From NCBI RefSeq assembly GCF_000383595.1, contig NZ_KB911581.1:3602265-3666264 (forward strand): 64,000 nt of DNA, written 5' to 3'. The translations under genes were made by a program, and so were the position numbers. The stretch is from Streptomyces bottropensis ATCC 25435. GTDB taxonomy: Bacteria; Actinomycetota; Actinomycetes; Streptomycetales; Streptomycetaceae. Positions 8,115-15,522 of this stretch are shown here, in pieces (position 1 is the first letter of the stretch; every line of letters begins with the position of its first letter). The notes under the pieces were generated by a model that saw only the letters and a program-made list of their open reading frames with translations, was not told where the DNA came from and ran no database searches.

Positions 8115-8185
8115 AGGTGGAGACGGGATTTGAACCCGTGTAGACGGCTTTGCAGGCCGTTGCCTCGCCTCTCGGCCACTCCACC
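8115..8185 (-). tRNA. tRNA-Cys(GCA)
   Basis: The acceptor stem is GGTGGAG/CTCCACC. The anticodon stem-loop ACGGC-CTGCAAA-GCCGT gives anticodon GCA. The discriminator U (position 8115) is the base expected for bacterial tRNA-Cys. CCA is not encoded. Confidence 0.97.
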
Positions 8186-8225
8186 AGGAGTGCGGGGGTT
8201 CGGGAAGATCCCCCACGTTCCTGCG

Positions 8226-8298
8226 AGCGGACGACCAGGTTCGAACTGGCGACCTCAACCTTGGCAAGGTTGCGCTCTACCAACTGAGCTACGTCCGC
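8226..8298 (-). tRNA. tRNA-Gly(GCC)
   Basis: The acceptor stem is GCGGACG/CGTCCGC. The anticodon stem-loop CAACC-TTGCCAA-GGTTG gives anticodon GCC, with discriminator U as usual for bacterial tRNA-Gly. It is the first gene of the minus-strand Gly-Cys-Val-Val-Val operon, starting about 43 bp after the -10 element. Confidence 0.97.
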
Positions 8299-8340
8299 TT
8301 GTCGTTTCCAGCCCGCTTGCGCGACCCGGCGACGAGTTGA

Positions 8341-8382
8341 ACTCTAGCGGATTCCGGGGCCAGCACAAAAACGCGTTTGTGC
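8341..8382 (-). promoter_or_regulatory. tRNA operon promoter overlapped by a palindrome
   Basis: On the minus strand TTGTGC (8368-8363) and TAGAGT (8346-8341) are 16 bp apart and point toward the tRNA-Gly. A perfect 7-bp inverted repeat, GCACAAA-N6-TTTGTGC (8363-8382), covers the -35 element. It could be an operator or part of a shared control region with the divergent chorismate enzyme gene. Confidence 0.6.
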
Positions 8383-8442
8383 AGCGTGCTGCGTTGCGTC
8401 CAGTCCGAGACCCGTCCGGGACCGCCCGCGGGGCGCCCGTCC

Positions 8443-8448
8443 TAGACT
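8443..8448 (+). promoter_or_regulatory. -10 element of the chorismate-enzyme gene (leaderless)
   Basis: TAGACT lies 7 bp before the GTG at 8456, so transcription should begin at the start codon. No convincing -35 hexamer is present at the usual distance. Confidence 0.45.
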
Positions 8449-8455
8449 CGACCGT

Positions 8456-9499
8456 GTGCCCGACCTCCCTCCCCTCGCCCGCTTCGGCAACCTCGTCGCC
8501 ACCGGTCTCACCGATGTGACCAGCGACGCCGCCGCCCTGGACTCCTCCGGCTTCTGGGCCGTGTGCGCCAACTACGAGGGTGATCCGGTGTGCGCGCGCT
8601 TCAGTGACGTACGTCGCGAGCCCGCGCCCGCCCCGGTGCCGGGGGAGTGGCGCGGGCCGGGCGTCGGCGACTGGACGTCGTCCCTCGACCGCGCGGGGTA
8701 CACGGCGGGCGTTCGCCGCATCCGCGAGCACATCGCCGCCGGCGAGGTGTACCAGGCGAACCTCTGCCGGGTACTGTCCGCGCCCGTCGCCCCCGACGCC
8801 GACGTGGACGCCCTGACCGCGCTGCTGGCCCGCGGTAATCCGGCACCCTTTGCAGGAACGATTCGCCTCCCAGGGCACGGCGTCGAGATCGCCACCGCCT
8901 CACCCGAACTCTTCCTGCGCCGCGACGGCCGGGTCGTCGAGTCGGGCCCGATCAAGGGCACCGGACGCACCGAGGCGGACCTCCTGGAGAAGGACTACGC
9001 CGAGAACGTCATGATCGTCGACCTGGTCCGCAACGACATCGGGCAGGTCTGCGCCACCGGGTCGGTGACCGTGCCCGACCTGTGCGTCGTCGAGAAGCAT
9101 CCGGGACTCGTGCACCTGGTGTCGATGGTGCGCGGCGAACTGCGCGACGGCGCCGGCTGGCCGGAGCTGCTCGCCGCCGCCTTCCCGCCCGGCTCCGTCA
9201 CCGGCGCGCCGAAGTCGAGCGCCCTGCGCATCATCGACGCCCTGGAGACCGCGCCGCGCGGCCCGTACACCGGCGGCATCGGCTGGGTCGACGCCGACCG
9301 GGGCACGGGCGAGCTGGCGGTCGGGATCCGTACCTTCTGGATCGACCGGGCCGCGGGCGAACTGCGCTTCGGCACGGGCGCGGGCATCACCTGGGGGTCG
9401 GACCCCGAGGCCGAGTGGCGGGAGACCGAGCTGAAGGCCGCCAGACTGCTCGCGGTAGCGTCGGGAACGTACGAGGCGAGTGGGAGGACCCTTACGTGA
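8456..9499 (+). CDS. chorismate-binding enzyme, aminodeoxychorismate synthase component I-like
   Basis: The 347-residue protein is the catalytic half of the chorismate-binding family. It shows SPELFL, GPIKGTGR (around residue 165), ENVMIVDLVRND, and GSVTGAPKSSALRIID near residue 245. It lacks the extended N-terminal region of full-length PabB or TrpE. The next gene overlaps it and encodes a class IV aminotransferase-fold protein of the PabC type, so together they may make 4-aminobenzoate for folate. A glutamine amidotransferase partner (PabA) is not in the window. Anthranilate or isochorismate chemistry cannot be excluded from sequence alone. The GTG start sits 7 bp after a TAGACT, implying a leaderless mRNA. 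Confidence 0.85.
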   Translation: MPDLPPLARFGNLVATGLTDVTSDAAALDSSGFWAVCANYEGDPVCARFSDVRREPAPAPVPGEWRGPGVGDWTSSLDRAGYTAGVRRIREHIAAGEVYQANLCRVLSAPVAPDADVDALTALLARGNPAPFAGTIRLPGHGVEIATASPELFLRRDGRVVESGPIKGTGRTEADLLEKDYAENVMIVDLVRNDIGQVCATGSVTVPDLCVVEKHPGLVHLVSMVRGELRDGAGWPELLAAAFPPGSVTGAPKSSALRIIDALETAPRGPYTGGIGWVDADRGTGELAVGIRTFWIDRAAGELRFGTGAGITWGSDPEAEWRETELKAARLLAVASGTYEASGRTLT

Positions 9500-10317
9500 A
9501 GATCTGGCTCGACGGCGGACTGCAGGACATCGACTCCGCCCGTGTCTCCGTCCTCGACCACGGACTGACCGTGGGCGACGGCGTCTTCGAGACCGCGAAG
9601 ACGGTCGACGGCCGGCCGTTCGCGCTGACCCGCCATCTCGACCGCCTGGCCCTCTCGGCCCGCGGACTCGGTCTGCCCGAACCCGACCTCGACGAGGTGC
9701 GCCGCGCCTGCTCCGCCGTGATCGAGGCCAACCCCGTGGCGCTCGGCCGGCTCCGCATCACCTACACCGGCGGTGTGTCGCCGCTCGGCTCCGACCGGGG
9801 CGACCACGGCCCGACCCTCGTCGTGGCCCTCGCCGAGACCGCCCGGCGCGCCGACTCCACCGCCGTGATCACCGTCCCGTGGACCCGCAACGAGCGCGGC
9901 GCCCTCACCGGCCTGAAGACCACCTCGTACGCGGAGAACGTCGTCGCCCTGGCCCGCGCCCACGAACAGGGCGCGACCGAGGCACTGTTCGCCAACACGG
10001 TGGGCCGGCTCTGCGAGGGCACGGGCTCCAACGTCTTCGTCGTCCTCGACGGCGAGATCCACACCCCGCCGGTGGCCTCCGGCTGTCTGGCGGGCATCAC
10101 CCGCGCCCTCGTCGTCGAGTGGACCGGCGCCCGCGAGACCGACCTGCCGCTGGACGTCCTGGACCGCGCCGACGAGGTGTTCCTGACGTCGAGCCTGCGC
10201 GACGTGCAGTCCGTGCACCGCGTCGACGCCCGTGAACTCTCCCCCACCCCGGGCCCGGTGACGGCCAAGGCGATGCGGGTCTTCGACGAACGGTCCGGCG
10301 ACGACCTCGATCCGTGA
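9496..10317 (+). CDS. class IV PLP-dependent aminotransferase / 4-amino-4-deoxychorismate lyase-like
   Basis: The 273-residue protein has the D-amino-acid transaminase/PabC fold: GLTVGDGVFET near residue 28, SYAENVVALARAHEQGATEALF around the Schiff-base region, and EGTGSNVFVV. In typical members the PLP lysine sits in the LKTTSYAEN context, and K142 or thereabouts is present here (LKTTSY). GTG 9496 overlaps the stop of the chorismate enzyme (GTGA) and follows GGGAGGA (9482-9488) by 8 bp, so I chose it over the longer open frame. Coupling suggests a PabB-PabC pair for 4-aminobenzoate. A branched-chain or D-amino-acid transaminase is the alternative. Confidence 0.87.
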   Translation: MKIWLDGGLQDIDSARVSVLDHGLTVGDGVFETAKTVDGRPFALTRHLDRLALSARGLGLPEPDLDEVRRACSAVIEANPVALGRLRITYTGGVSPLGSDRGDHGPTLVVALAETARRADSTAVITVPWTRNERGALTGLKTTSYAENVVALARAHEQGATEALFANTVGRLCEGTGSNVFVVLDGEIHTPPVASGCLAGITRALVVEWTGARETDLPLDVLDRADEVFLTSSLRDVQSVHRVDARELSPTPGPVTAKAMRVFDERSGDDLDP

Positions 10318-10370
10318 CGGCCGCGGAAATTCGGCAGACTCCGCGCGCAGTGGCGGGTAGAACACCCCTG

Positions 10371-11195
10371 ATGACCACCACCCTGCGGCCCATCGAGCCG
10401 CTTCAGCACGCCGCCGACGGAGCCCGTTCGCGCCGCTACCAGGTGTGCGTGAACAGCCGTCCCGCAGGCGAGATCCACCTCGGTACCCGCCCCGGACCCG
10501 GCTCCTCGGCCGCCCGGATCCTGAATCTGCGCATCGACGAACCCGACCGGCGGCGCGGCCGGGCCACGGTGGCCGCGCTCGCCGCCGAGGAGGTGGCCCG
10601 GGGCTGGGGCTGCCGGCGGATCGAGGCGTCCGTCCCGGCGGACGCAGAGCCCGCGCTGCGCCTGACCCAGGCGCTCGGCTACGTCCCGCGCAACCGCAGC
10701 ATGCGCAAGCCCCTCGACGGCACCCCGCCCGCACTGCCCGAGGGCAGCCGGGGCCGGCCCATGACCGAGGCCGAGTACGAACCCTGGAAGGAGGCCGGGC
10801 TGGAGGGCTACGCCCAGGACCTGATCACCCGTGGTGTGCCCGAGGCGGAGGCGTACGCCAGAGCAGCCGATGACTACGTGCGGTGCCTGCCGCGCGGAGT
10901 GGCCTCCGCGCACAACCTGTGCAGCGTGCTGGAGCACGAGGGCACGAGGGTCGGCACGCTGTGGCTGTCGCTGGCCGACGACGCCGCCTTCGTCTACGAC
11001 GTGGAGGCGGACGCCGCGCACCGGGGCCGCGGCCACGGCCGCTCGCTCATGCTGCTGGCCGAGGCCCAGGCCGTGGCGGCCGGGAAGACCGCCATCGCAC
11101 TCAACGTCTTCGCGGGCAACGCCCGGGCCGAGTGCCTGTACGACTCCCTCGGCTACGAGACGACGGCCCACCACCTGTCCAAGCCCCTGATCTGA
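10371..11195 (+). CDS. tandem GNAT N-acetyltransferase
   Basis: The protein has 274 residues and two GNAT-like halves. The first (~1-125) ends with LTQALGYVPRNRSMRKPL and has a weak motif A (DEPDRRRGRATVAAL). The second (~125-274) has a full motif A, HRGRGHGRSLMLL, with the acetyl-CoA-binding R/Q-x-x-G-x-G/A pattern, and ends NARAECLYDSLGYETT. The second domain should be the active one. The acceptor is unknown. The frame opens at a GTG (10314) that overlaps the preceding stop as GTGA and could be a coupled start, giving 19 more residues. The ATG at 10371 is chosen because the fold starts there. Confidence 0.83.
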   Translation: MTTTLRPIEPLQHAADGARSRRYQVCVNSRPAGEIHLGTRPGPGSSAARILNLRIDEPDRRRGRATVAALAAEEVARGWGCRRIEASVPADAEPALRLTQALGYVPRNRSMRKPLDGTPPALPEGSRGRPMTEAEYEPWKEAGLEGYAQDLITRGVPEAEAYARAADDYVRCLPRGVASAHNLCSVLEHEGTRVGTLWLSLADDAAFVYDVEADAAHRGRGHGRSLMLLAEAQAVAAGKTAIALNVFAGNARAECLYDSLGYETTAHHLSKPLI

Positions 11196-11288
11196 CGGCG
11201 GTGGGGTGCGGGCGCGTGGCGGCGGGGGCGTCGGCGGACACGGAAGCGCGCCGCCGGATCTTCGTGGGGTCCTCGCGGCGGGCCGGGG

Positions 11289-11807
11289 TCAGGCGTCCCC
11301 GGCCAGCAGCCGGTCGGCGATCTCCTCGATCCGCTCGCGCAGCCCGGCCTGGCTCTTGCCGCCGTCGAGGCGCTCGCCGCCGATGACGTACGTGGGGGTG
11401 CCCGTCACACCGATCGCCTTGCCCTCGGCCTGGTCGGCGTCGACGATCAGGATGTGCCGGCCGTCGATGAGCGCGGTGTCGAACTCCTCGGCGTCCAGAC
11501 CGAGTTCCCGGGCGACCTCGACGAGGAACGGCTCTCCGGTCCGGTCCAGCTCCTCGACCCGCCCGAGCACGGCCTCGACGTACGGCCACGCCCGCCCCTG
11601 CTCCGCGGCCTCCTCGGCGGCCTGCGCGGCGGCGAAGGCGTGCTTGTGCTTCTCCAGCGGGAAGTGCCGCAGCCGCACGTCCAGCCGGTCGCCGTAGCGG
11701 GCCCGCAGTGCGCGGATGTCGTCGAGGGCGCCGCGGCAGTCCGAACACTGGAGTTCGCACCAGACGTCCAGGACGACGGCGGTCGGCAGGGGGGAGGAGT
11801 CGCTCAT
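11289..11807 (-). CDS. DsbA/FrnE-family thioredoxin-fold protein
   Basis: From the ATG at 11807 the protein has 172 residues and no signal peptide, so it should be cytoplasmic. It shows the DsbA-type redox motif CSDC near residue 20, preceded by another Cys (WCELQ). A long helical insertion follows, then GTPTYVIGG with the cis-proline of the thioredoxin fold. This matches DsbA-like/FrnE disulfide oxidoreductases or isomerases; 2-hydroxychromene-2-carboxylate isomerases share the fold but lack the CxxC. The frame extends to 11951, but the sequence before 11807 is unlike the family. GGAAG lies 11 bp before the chosen ATG. Confidence 0.85.
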   Translation of the reverse strand: MSDSSPLPTAVVLDVWCELQCSDCRGALDDIRALRARYGDRLDVRLRHFPLEKHKHAFAAAQAAEEAAEQGRAWPYVEAVLGRVEELDRTGEPFLVEVARELGLDAEEFDTALIDGRHILIVDADQAEGKAIGVTGTPTYVIGGERLDGGKSQAGLRERIEEIADRLLAGDA

Positions 11808-11966
11808 GGAGATCAGTCTTCCAGCTGCCCGGAGCCGGGGCCGACCCCGAGGGGACCCGGAGATGTCCCTGAGGTCTCCCCGGACCATGGCATATCGGAC
11901 GCGTGGCGGTGCAGGATGGAAGGGACGCAACGAGACCGACCGACCGCGCACCGCCTGGAGGACCGG

Positions 11967-12422
11967 ATGATTGCCGAGACCGTCTGTGCCGCCGTCTCCG
12001 CGGCAGGCCTGGGCATCGCCGCGATCACGGCGTACCGGAAGCGTTTCCTCAGGGCGGCCCGTATCGCCGCCTACTCCCTGGTACCCCTCGGTCTGGTGAT
12101 GACCGGGGTCGTCGAGTGGCTGGCCGACACCGCGTTCAGCCCGACCGCGTGGGCCGGTTTCGGAGTGCTCGGCGCCGCCTGGTTCCTGTTCATGACCACC
12201 CGCGCGGTCGAGCGGCGCCGCCTAGCTTCCGGGAAGGACCGCAAGGAGGCCAAGGCGTCCCGCACGGGTGCGATAGCCCCGGCGGCCTCGGCGCCCTCGC
12301 TGGGGCAGGGGTCACGGCCGGCGGCCCGTCCGGCGGCGGCGCCCCGGGCCGGTGGCTCGGGTGCGGCGGCGGGGGACGACTTCAGCGACATCGAGGCGAT
12401 CCTGAAGAAGCACGGCATCTGA
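11967..12422 (+). CDS. small three-span membrane protein (151 aa)
   Basis: The ATG at 11967 follows TGGAGGA (11956-11962) at 4-5 bp. The product has three hydrophobic segments (about residues 3-22, 34-55 and 66-84). A charged, Ala/Pro-rich linker follows, then a conserved-looking end, DFSDIEAILKKHGI. The family is not recognised. Such an acidic-then-basic C-terminal helix often marks a conserved docking or partner site in streptomycete membrane proteins, but this is inference. A weak GGTGGC-N5-GCCACC hairpin at 12433-12449 lies just after the stop. Confidence 0.78.
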   Translation: MIAETVCAAVSAAGLGIAAITAYRKRFLRAARIAAYSLVPLGLVMTGVVEWLADTAFSPTAWAGFGVLGAAWFLFMTTRAVERRRLASGKDRKEAKASRTGAIAPAASAPSLGQGSRPAARPAAAPRAGGSGAAAGDDFSDIEAILKKHGI

Positions 12423-12621
12423 TCCTGGGGAGGGTGGCGTCCGGCCACCGAAGGGGCTCCGCAACGAACCGGGGGCCCCGGACCGAAACGACACGGTAGG
12501 TCGGGCGGCGACCCCGAAGTGATCACGTTCGCTCCGTACGTTGTGGATATTGGCGAACTCTCCGTCATTCCGGGTGGATTGATCGCGCGGAGGGTCTCCG
12601 CTGCGTCATCATCGCGGCGAG

Positions 12622-12774
12622 ATGCTGGACACACCACAGAGCGACACCGTCGCTCCACCCAAGGAGCGGCGAGGTTGTCTCTTCGCGCTCTCCCAGCCAC
12701 CGCTGATGATCTTCCTAGCGGTGATCGGCTGCCTGCTGCTCATGGCGTCACTGCACGACCTGCTGATGCTCTGA
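12622..12774 (+). CDS. small single-span membrane protein (50 aa)
   Basis: This short frame starts at ATG 12622 and encodes 50 residues. A polar, Lys/Arg-containing N-terminus (MLDTPQSDTVAPPKERRG) is followed by one strongly hydrophobic stretch from about residue 26 (LMIFLAVIGCLLLMASL) and the end HDLLML. The hydrophobic pattern and the positive-inside N-terminus look designed rather than random. The only ribosome-binding-like sequence, GGCGAG, is very close to the ATG, so translation may be weak or leaderless. It lies between the three-span protein and the CGNR regulator, about 1 kb from ssgB. The family is unknown. Confidence 0.5.
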   Translation: MLDTPQSDTVAPPKERRGCLFALSQPPLMIFLAVIGCLLLMASLHDLLML

Positions 12775-12883
12775 GCCGTAAACGGAGCCCCTGGCGTCAT
12801 CCGTCGAGGGCTCCGTCAGTCTCCGTCCCCGTGCTCGACCCCGGTGTCCTTGCCGATCTCGGCGTTCGGGGCCGACCGCCGAC

Positions 12884-13453
12884 TCAGCCGGCCGCCTCCT
12901 TGCGGCGAGCCCGGTAGGCGGCCACGTGCAGGCGGTTTCCGCAGGTGCGGCTGTCGCAGTAGCGGCGGGAGCGATTGCGCGAGAGGTCGACGAAGGCGCG
13001 CCGGCAGTCGGGAGCCTCACAGCGACGCAGCCGCTCCTGCTCCCCGGCGACCACGAAGAAGGCCAGCGCCATGCCGCAGTCGGCGGAGAGATGGTCGGCG
13101 AGGGACGCGCCGGGCGCGAAGTAGTGCACATGCCAGTCGTAGCCGTCGTGGTCGGTGAGGCGGGGTGTGGTGCCCGCCGCGGCGATCAGCTCGTTGATGA
13201 CCGAGGCGGCCGAGGCCGCGTCGGCAGCCTCGGCCGCCGCGAAGATCTCCGCGAACCGGCCGCGGACCCGGCGCACGGCCGCGAGGTCGAACTCGGACAG
13301 CACCCCGACATCGCTGATGTCGTGCTTTCGTACGAAGTCGGCGAGCGCCACGACGGTCGCGAGCTCGTCGGTCGCCGTCTCGTCGTCCGGCGCGGTGTTC
13401 ACCAGATCCACCACGGCATCGAGGGAACACCGGGTGTCGTGGGTGATCAGCAC
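12884..13453 (-). CDS. CGNR zinc-finger regulator (ABATE domain)
   Basis: The 189-residue protein has an N-terminal helical ABATE-type region and a C-terminal CGNR zinc finger. The finger has four cysteines in the order C-x4-C, then CDSRTCGNR with the following helix HVAAYRARR. These are putative stress-responsive DNA-binding regulators. The target is unknown. Start GTG 13453 is preceded on the minus strand by GGGAGCG at about 6 bp. It lies downstream of ssgB on the same strand with about 300 bp between them. The surrounding longer open frame is an artefact of GC skew. Confidence 0.87.
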   Translation of the reverse strand: MLITHDTRCSLDAVVDLVNTAPDDETATDELATVVALADFVRKHDISDVGVLSEFDLAAVRRVRGRFAEIFAAAEAADAASAASVINELIAAAGTTPRLTDHDGYDWHVHYFAPGASLADHLSADCGMALAFFVVAGEQERLRRCEAPDCRRAFVDLSRNRSRRYCDSRTCGNRLHVAAYRARRKEAAG

Positions 13454-13752
13454 GTTTCGCTCCCTGGCCTGCGTGGGTCGGGCGGGCGCCCGCCGATGCT
13501 GGCCGATGGTAATCGCTCGGCGAGGCGGTGAGCCGATGCGAACCGGCCCGGAGCACCCGGGCACGAGTGGAACGGGCCAGGGACCCGTTTCGTGCCCGGC
13601 TCGCGTCACACTCGGTGACGACACCAGGACGCCGCCGCGCGGAGGTCCGCGACGACGGCGTCGTTGGGTCGGCCTGAAGCCGTATTCGGTTGTCTTGGCC
13701 CGAGCCGTCTCCCCGAGTGGACGGCGCCGGGCGGCTCTGTGGGGGCCTCGCC
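13454..13752. other. intergenic region between ssgB and the CGNR gene, with two hairpins
   Basis: No gene is seen here. A long imperfect hairpin pairs 13557-13566 with 13590-13599 and 13571-13576 with 13584-13589, with a 4-nt bulge. A second perfect one, CGTCAC-N5-GTGACG, lies at about 13605-13621. They may end ssgB transcription or sit in the leader of the CGNR gene. Confidence 0.5.
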
Positions 13753-14166
13753 CTAGCTTTCGGCCAGGATGTGCGAGAGCTCCTGATCGAGGTCGAAGTG
13801 CCGGTGCTCCGTGCCGGGTGGCACGGCGGCGTCTGTGCGCTTCAGGAAGGACTCCAGGGCTCGCGCCGGGGCTTCGAGGAGGGCTTCGCCCTCCGGGGAG
13901 CTCAGGGCGATGCACACGACGCCCTGGCCGTGACTGCGGGACGGCCAGACACGGACGTCGCCGGTGCCGGTGGGCCGGTGCAGGCCCTCGGCGAGGAGGT
14001 CGCGGGCGAACACCCACTCGACCGTTTCCTCTGCTCCGGTGTGGAAGGTGGCGTGCACGGCGTAGGGATCGGCCGTGTCATACCGCAGTCCCGCGGGAAC
14101 AGGCAGTGAGGACTCGCTCGACACAACGAGGCGCAGGTGCAGCTCGCAGCTGACCGTGGTGTTCAT
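13753..14166 (-). CDS. ssgB: SsgB, sporulation-specific cell division activator
   Basis: The 137-residue length matches SsgB, the founding SsgA-like protein. It shows the family hallmarks: N-terminal CELHLRLVV, the central PYAVHATFH, VEWVFARDLL, and the acidic C-terminal helix. SsgB localises with SsgA to future septum sites in aerial hyphae and recruits FtsZ, so it fixes where sporulation septa form. ATG 14166 is the start giving the family length; the open frame extends to 14232 without a better site. AAGG lies about 11 bp upstream. On the minus strand a GTTTAC (14251-14246) could belong to a stress-type sigma promoter, but the matching -10 is weak. Confidence 0.95.
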   Translation of the reverse strand: MNTTVSCELHLRLVVSSESSLPVPAGLRYDTADPYAVHATFHTGAEETVEWVFARDLLAEGLHRPTGTGDVRVWPSRSHGQGVVCIALSSPEGEALLEAPARALESFLKRTDAAVPPGTEHRHFDLDQELSHILAES

Positions 14167-14357
14167 AAGCGCCAAGGCCTTTCGCTCAGTGTGCGCTCGG
14201 GGATTCGCACGTCGGCGAAATCGACATGCCACCTACGGTGCCGTTGTAAACCCCTCTGGGAGTTTTGCGTTGCTTTTGGTAGCTCATCCGGCCGAGACCG
14301 TCTTCGGTGGGTACGACCATTCCGGTGACCGGTTTCTCTCCGGTAGGGTTTGGCTGT

Positions 14358-14837
14358 ATGGACACGGGGAGTCACGGAACGGGGGAGGCCGGTGTGGCGG
14401 CCGACGGAACGAAGAGTGACACGGATGTAGCGAACTGTGAGGCCGATGTGGCCAAGAACGAGGCGCCGCTCGGATCTCGTGCGCCGGAATTCGTCAGGGC
14501 GCGGCGGATGCTGCACGTGAGCTGGCAGGTGGCTGTCTTCGTCGTCGGCCTCGCGGTGGTGGTCGCGGGAGTGATCATGCTTCCGCTGCCCGGCCCCGGC
14601 TGGCTCGTGATCTTCGGGGGCATGGCGATCTGGGCGACGGAGTTCGTCTGGGCCCAGCTGGTGCTCCGCTGGACCAAGCGGAAGGTCTCCGAGGCCACCC
14701 AGCGCGCCCTCGACCCCAGGGTCCGGCGCCGCAACATCATTCTGACGTCGATCGGCCTGGTGATCGTGGCCGTGCTGGTCGGTTTCTATGTCTGGAAGTT
14801 CGGCTTCGAGATGCCCTGGAACATCAAGGACCAGTGA
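14358..14837 (+). CDS. PGPGW / TIGR02611-family membrane protein
   Basis: The 159-residue protein has a polar N-terminal third rich in Asp/Thr/Ala. Two hydrophobic segments follow, around residues 58-95 and 130-148. Between them is LPLPGPGWLVIFGG, the PGPGW motif of an actinobacterial membrane family. A basic loop (WTKRKVSEATQRALDPRVRRR) lies before the last span. Function is unknown. ATG 14358 lies 8 bp after TAGGGT (14344-14349), so the mRNA may be leaderless. It is divergent from ssgB, with about 190 bp between the starts. Confidence 0.88.
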   Translation: MDTGSHGTGEAGVAADGTKSDTDVANCEADVAKNEAPLGSRAPEFVRARRMLHVSWQVAVFVVGLAVVVAGVIMLPLPGPGWLVIFGGMAIWATEFVWAQLVLRWTKRKVSEATQRALDPRVRRRNIILTSIGLVIVAVLVGFYVWKFGFEMPWNIKDQ

Positions 14838-14915
14838 TCGGCGGCGAGCCGGCGCGGTGGCGGCGAGCGTGGTCGGGGGTACCCGCTGACATGGGGTAAT
14901 GTTCTTCCTGCGTCC

Positions 14916-14987
14916 GGGCGATTAGCTCAGTGGGAGAGCGCTTCGTTCACACCGAAGAGGTCACTGGTTCGAACCCAGTATCGCCCA
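14916..14987 (+). tRNA. tRNA-Val(CAC), left copy
   Basis: The acceptor stem is GGGCGAT/ATCGCCC, the anticodon stem-loop is CTTCG-TTCACAC-CGAAG (anticodon CAC), and the T arm is ACTGG-TTCGAAC-CCAGT, with discriminator A. It is identical to the copy at 25342-25413. A TAATGT at 14897-14902 may be its -10 element. Confidence 0.97.
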
Positions 14988-14997
14988 CCGGATGATG

Positions 14998-15036
14998 GCG
15001 GCCCGGTCCATGGAAACATGGACCGGGCCGCTTTTC
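14998..15036 (+). terminator. terminator of the left tRNA-Val
   Basis: Perfect 15-bp arms (14998-15012 and 15017-15031) close a GAAA tetraloop, followed by TTTT. Confidence 0.92.
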
Positions 15037-15428
15037 GTTGTGGGTACACATGCCTGTCGGCACCTGTGTGAGCAGTAGGGATGGTGGAGGCCGGGGGGCG
15101 GTCCGGGGCCGTTCGACGGGTCCGGGCGGCTGCGGTGGCGCCCTCGGTGGAGTTCGAATTTGGCCGGATCCAGTTCCTCCTCGCCCTCGGCCGGGGGCGG
15201 TGTCCGGCCGGTCCGCCATGGTCTCGGGTGGGTTCGGCGAGAAAAGCCCGGGGTCGCCCCACTGACTCCTTTCAGTCTCTCCGGTTCACCGCTCCTCGAC
15301 GTCCGTCGTGTTCGGCCCGTCGGTCGCAACTCCCCGACCTGCGCTTACGGTTGACCGACCGTCACCTGCGACCTCGGCGCCGCGGGTGCTGGAGCGAGGC
15401 CGCTTTCCATCAATTCCTGTCCGAATCA
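15037..15428. other. intergenic region with no recognised gene
   Basis: About 390 bp between the tRNA terminator and the sugar-operon promoter. Open frames exist on both strands but lack start signals, family resemblance or consistent codon bias. I see nothing functional in it. Confidence 0.6.
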
Positions 15429-15457
15429 TTGACGTCTCCTGAGGCTCTCCGTACCTT
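15429..15457 (+). promoter_or_regulatory. promoter of the pectin-fragment uptake operon
   Basis: TTGACG (15429-15434) and TACCTT (15452-15457) are separated by 17 bp, a near-ideal vegetative promoter. The predicted +1 is about 15464. Confidence 0.65.
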
Positions 15458-15465
15458 GTGCCAGC

Positions 15466-15488
15466 AAGCGCTTACTTGAAACGATTCA
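15466..15488 (+). promoter_or_regulatory. LacI-family type operator sequences at +1
   Basis: AAGCGCTT (15466-15473) is a perfect palindrome. TGAAACGATTCA (15477-15488) is a near-palindrome with the central CG typical of LacI/GalR-family sites. Both lie directly at and after the predicted transcription start, where a bound repressor would block the polymerase. Confidence 0.6.
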
Positions 15489-15522
15489 TGGCGCGGACGC
15501 AACGTCGCGGGGAGGCTCAACC

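Noticed and set aside
7820..8298. CRISPR-like repeats
   Set aside because: The repeated units are full tRNA cloverleaves, not repeat-spacer units.
14246..14251. Stress-type sigma promoter for ssgB
   Set aside because: GTTTAC fits a -35 of that class, but the sequence at the -10 distance (GGTGGC) is a poor match, so it was not listed as a feature.
15038..15479. Short open frames in the gap before the sugar operon
   Set aside because: They have no start signal, overlap the terminator/promoter region, and use atypical amino acids for real proteins here.
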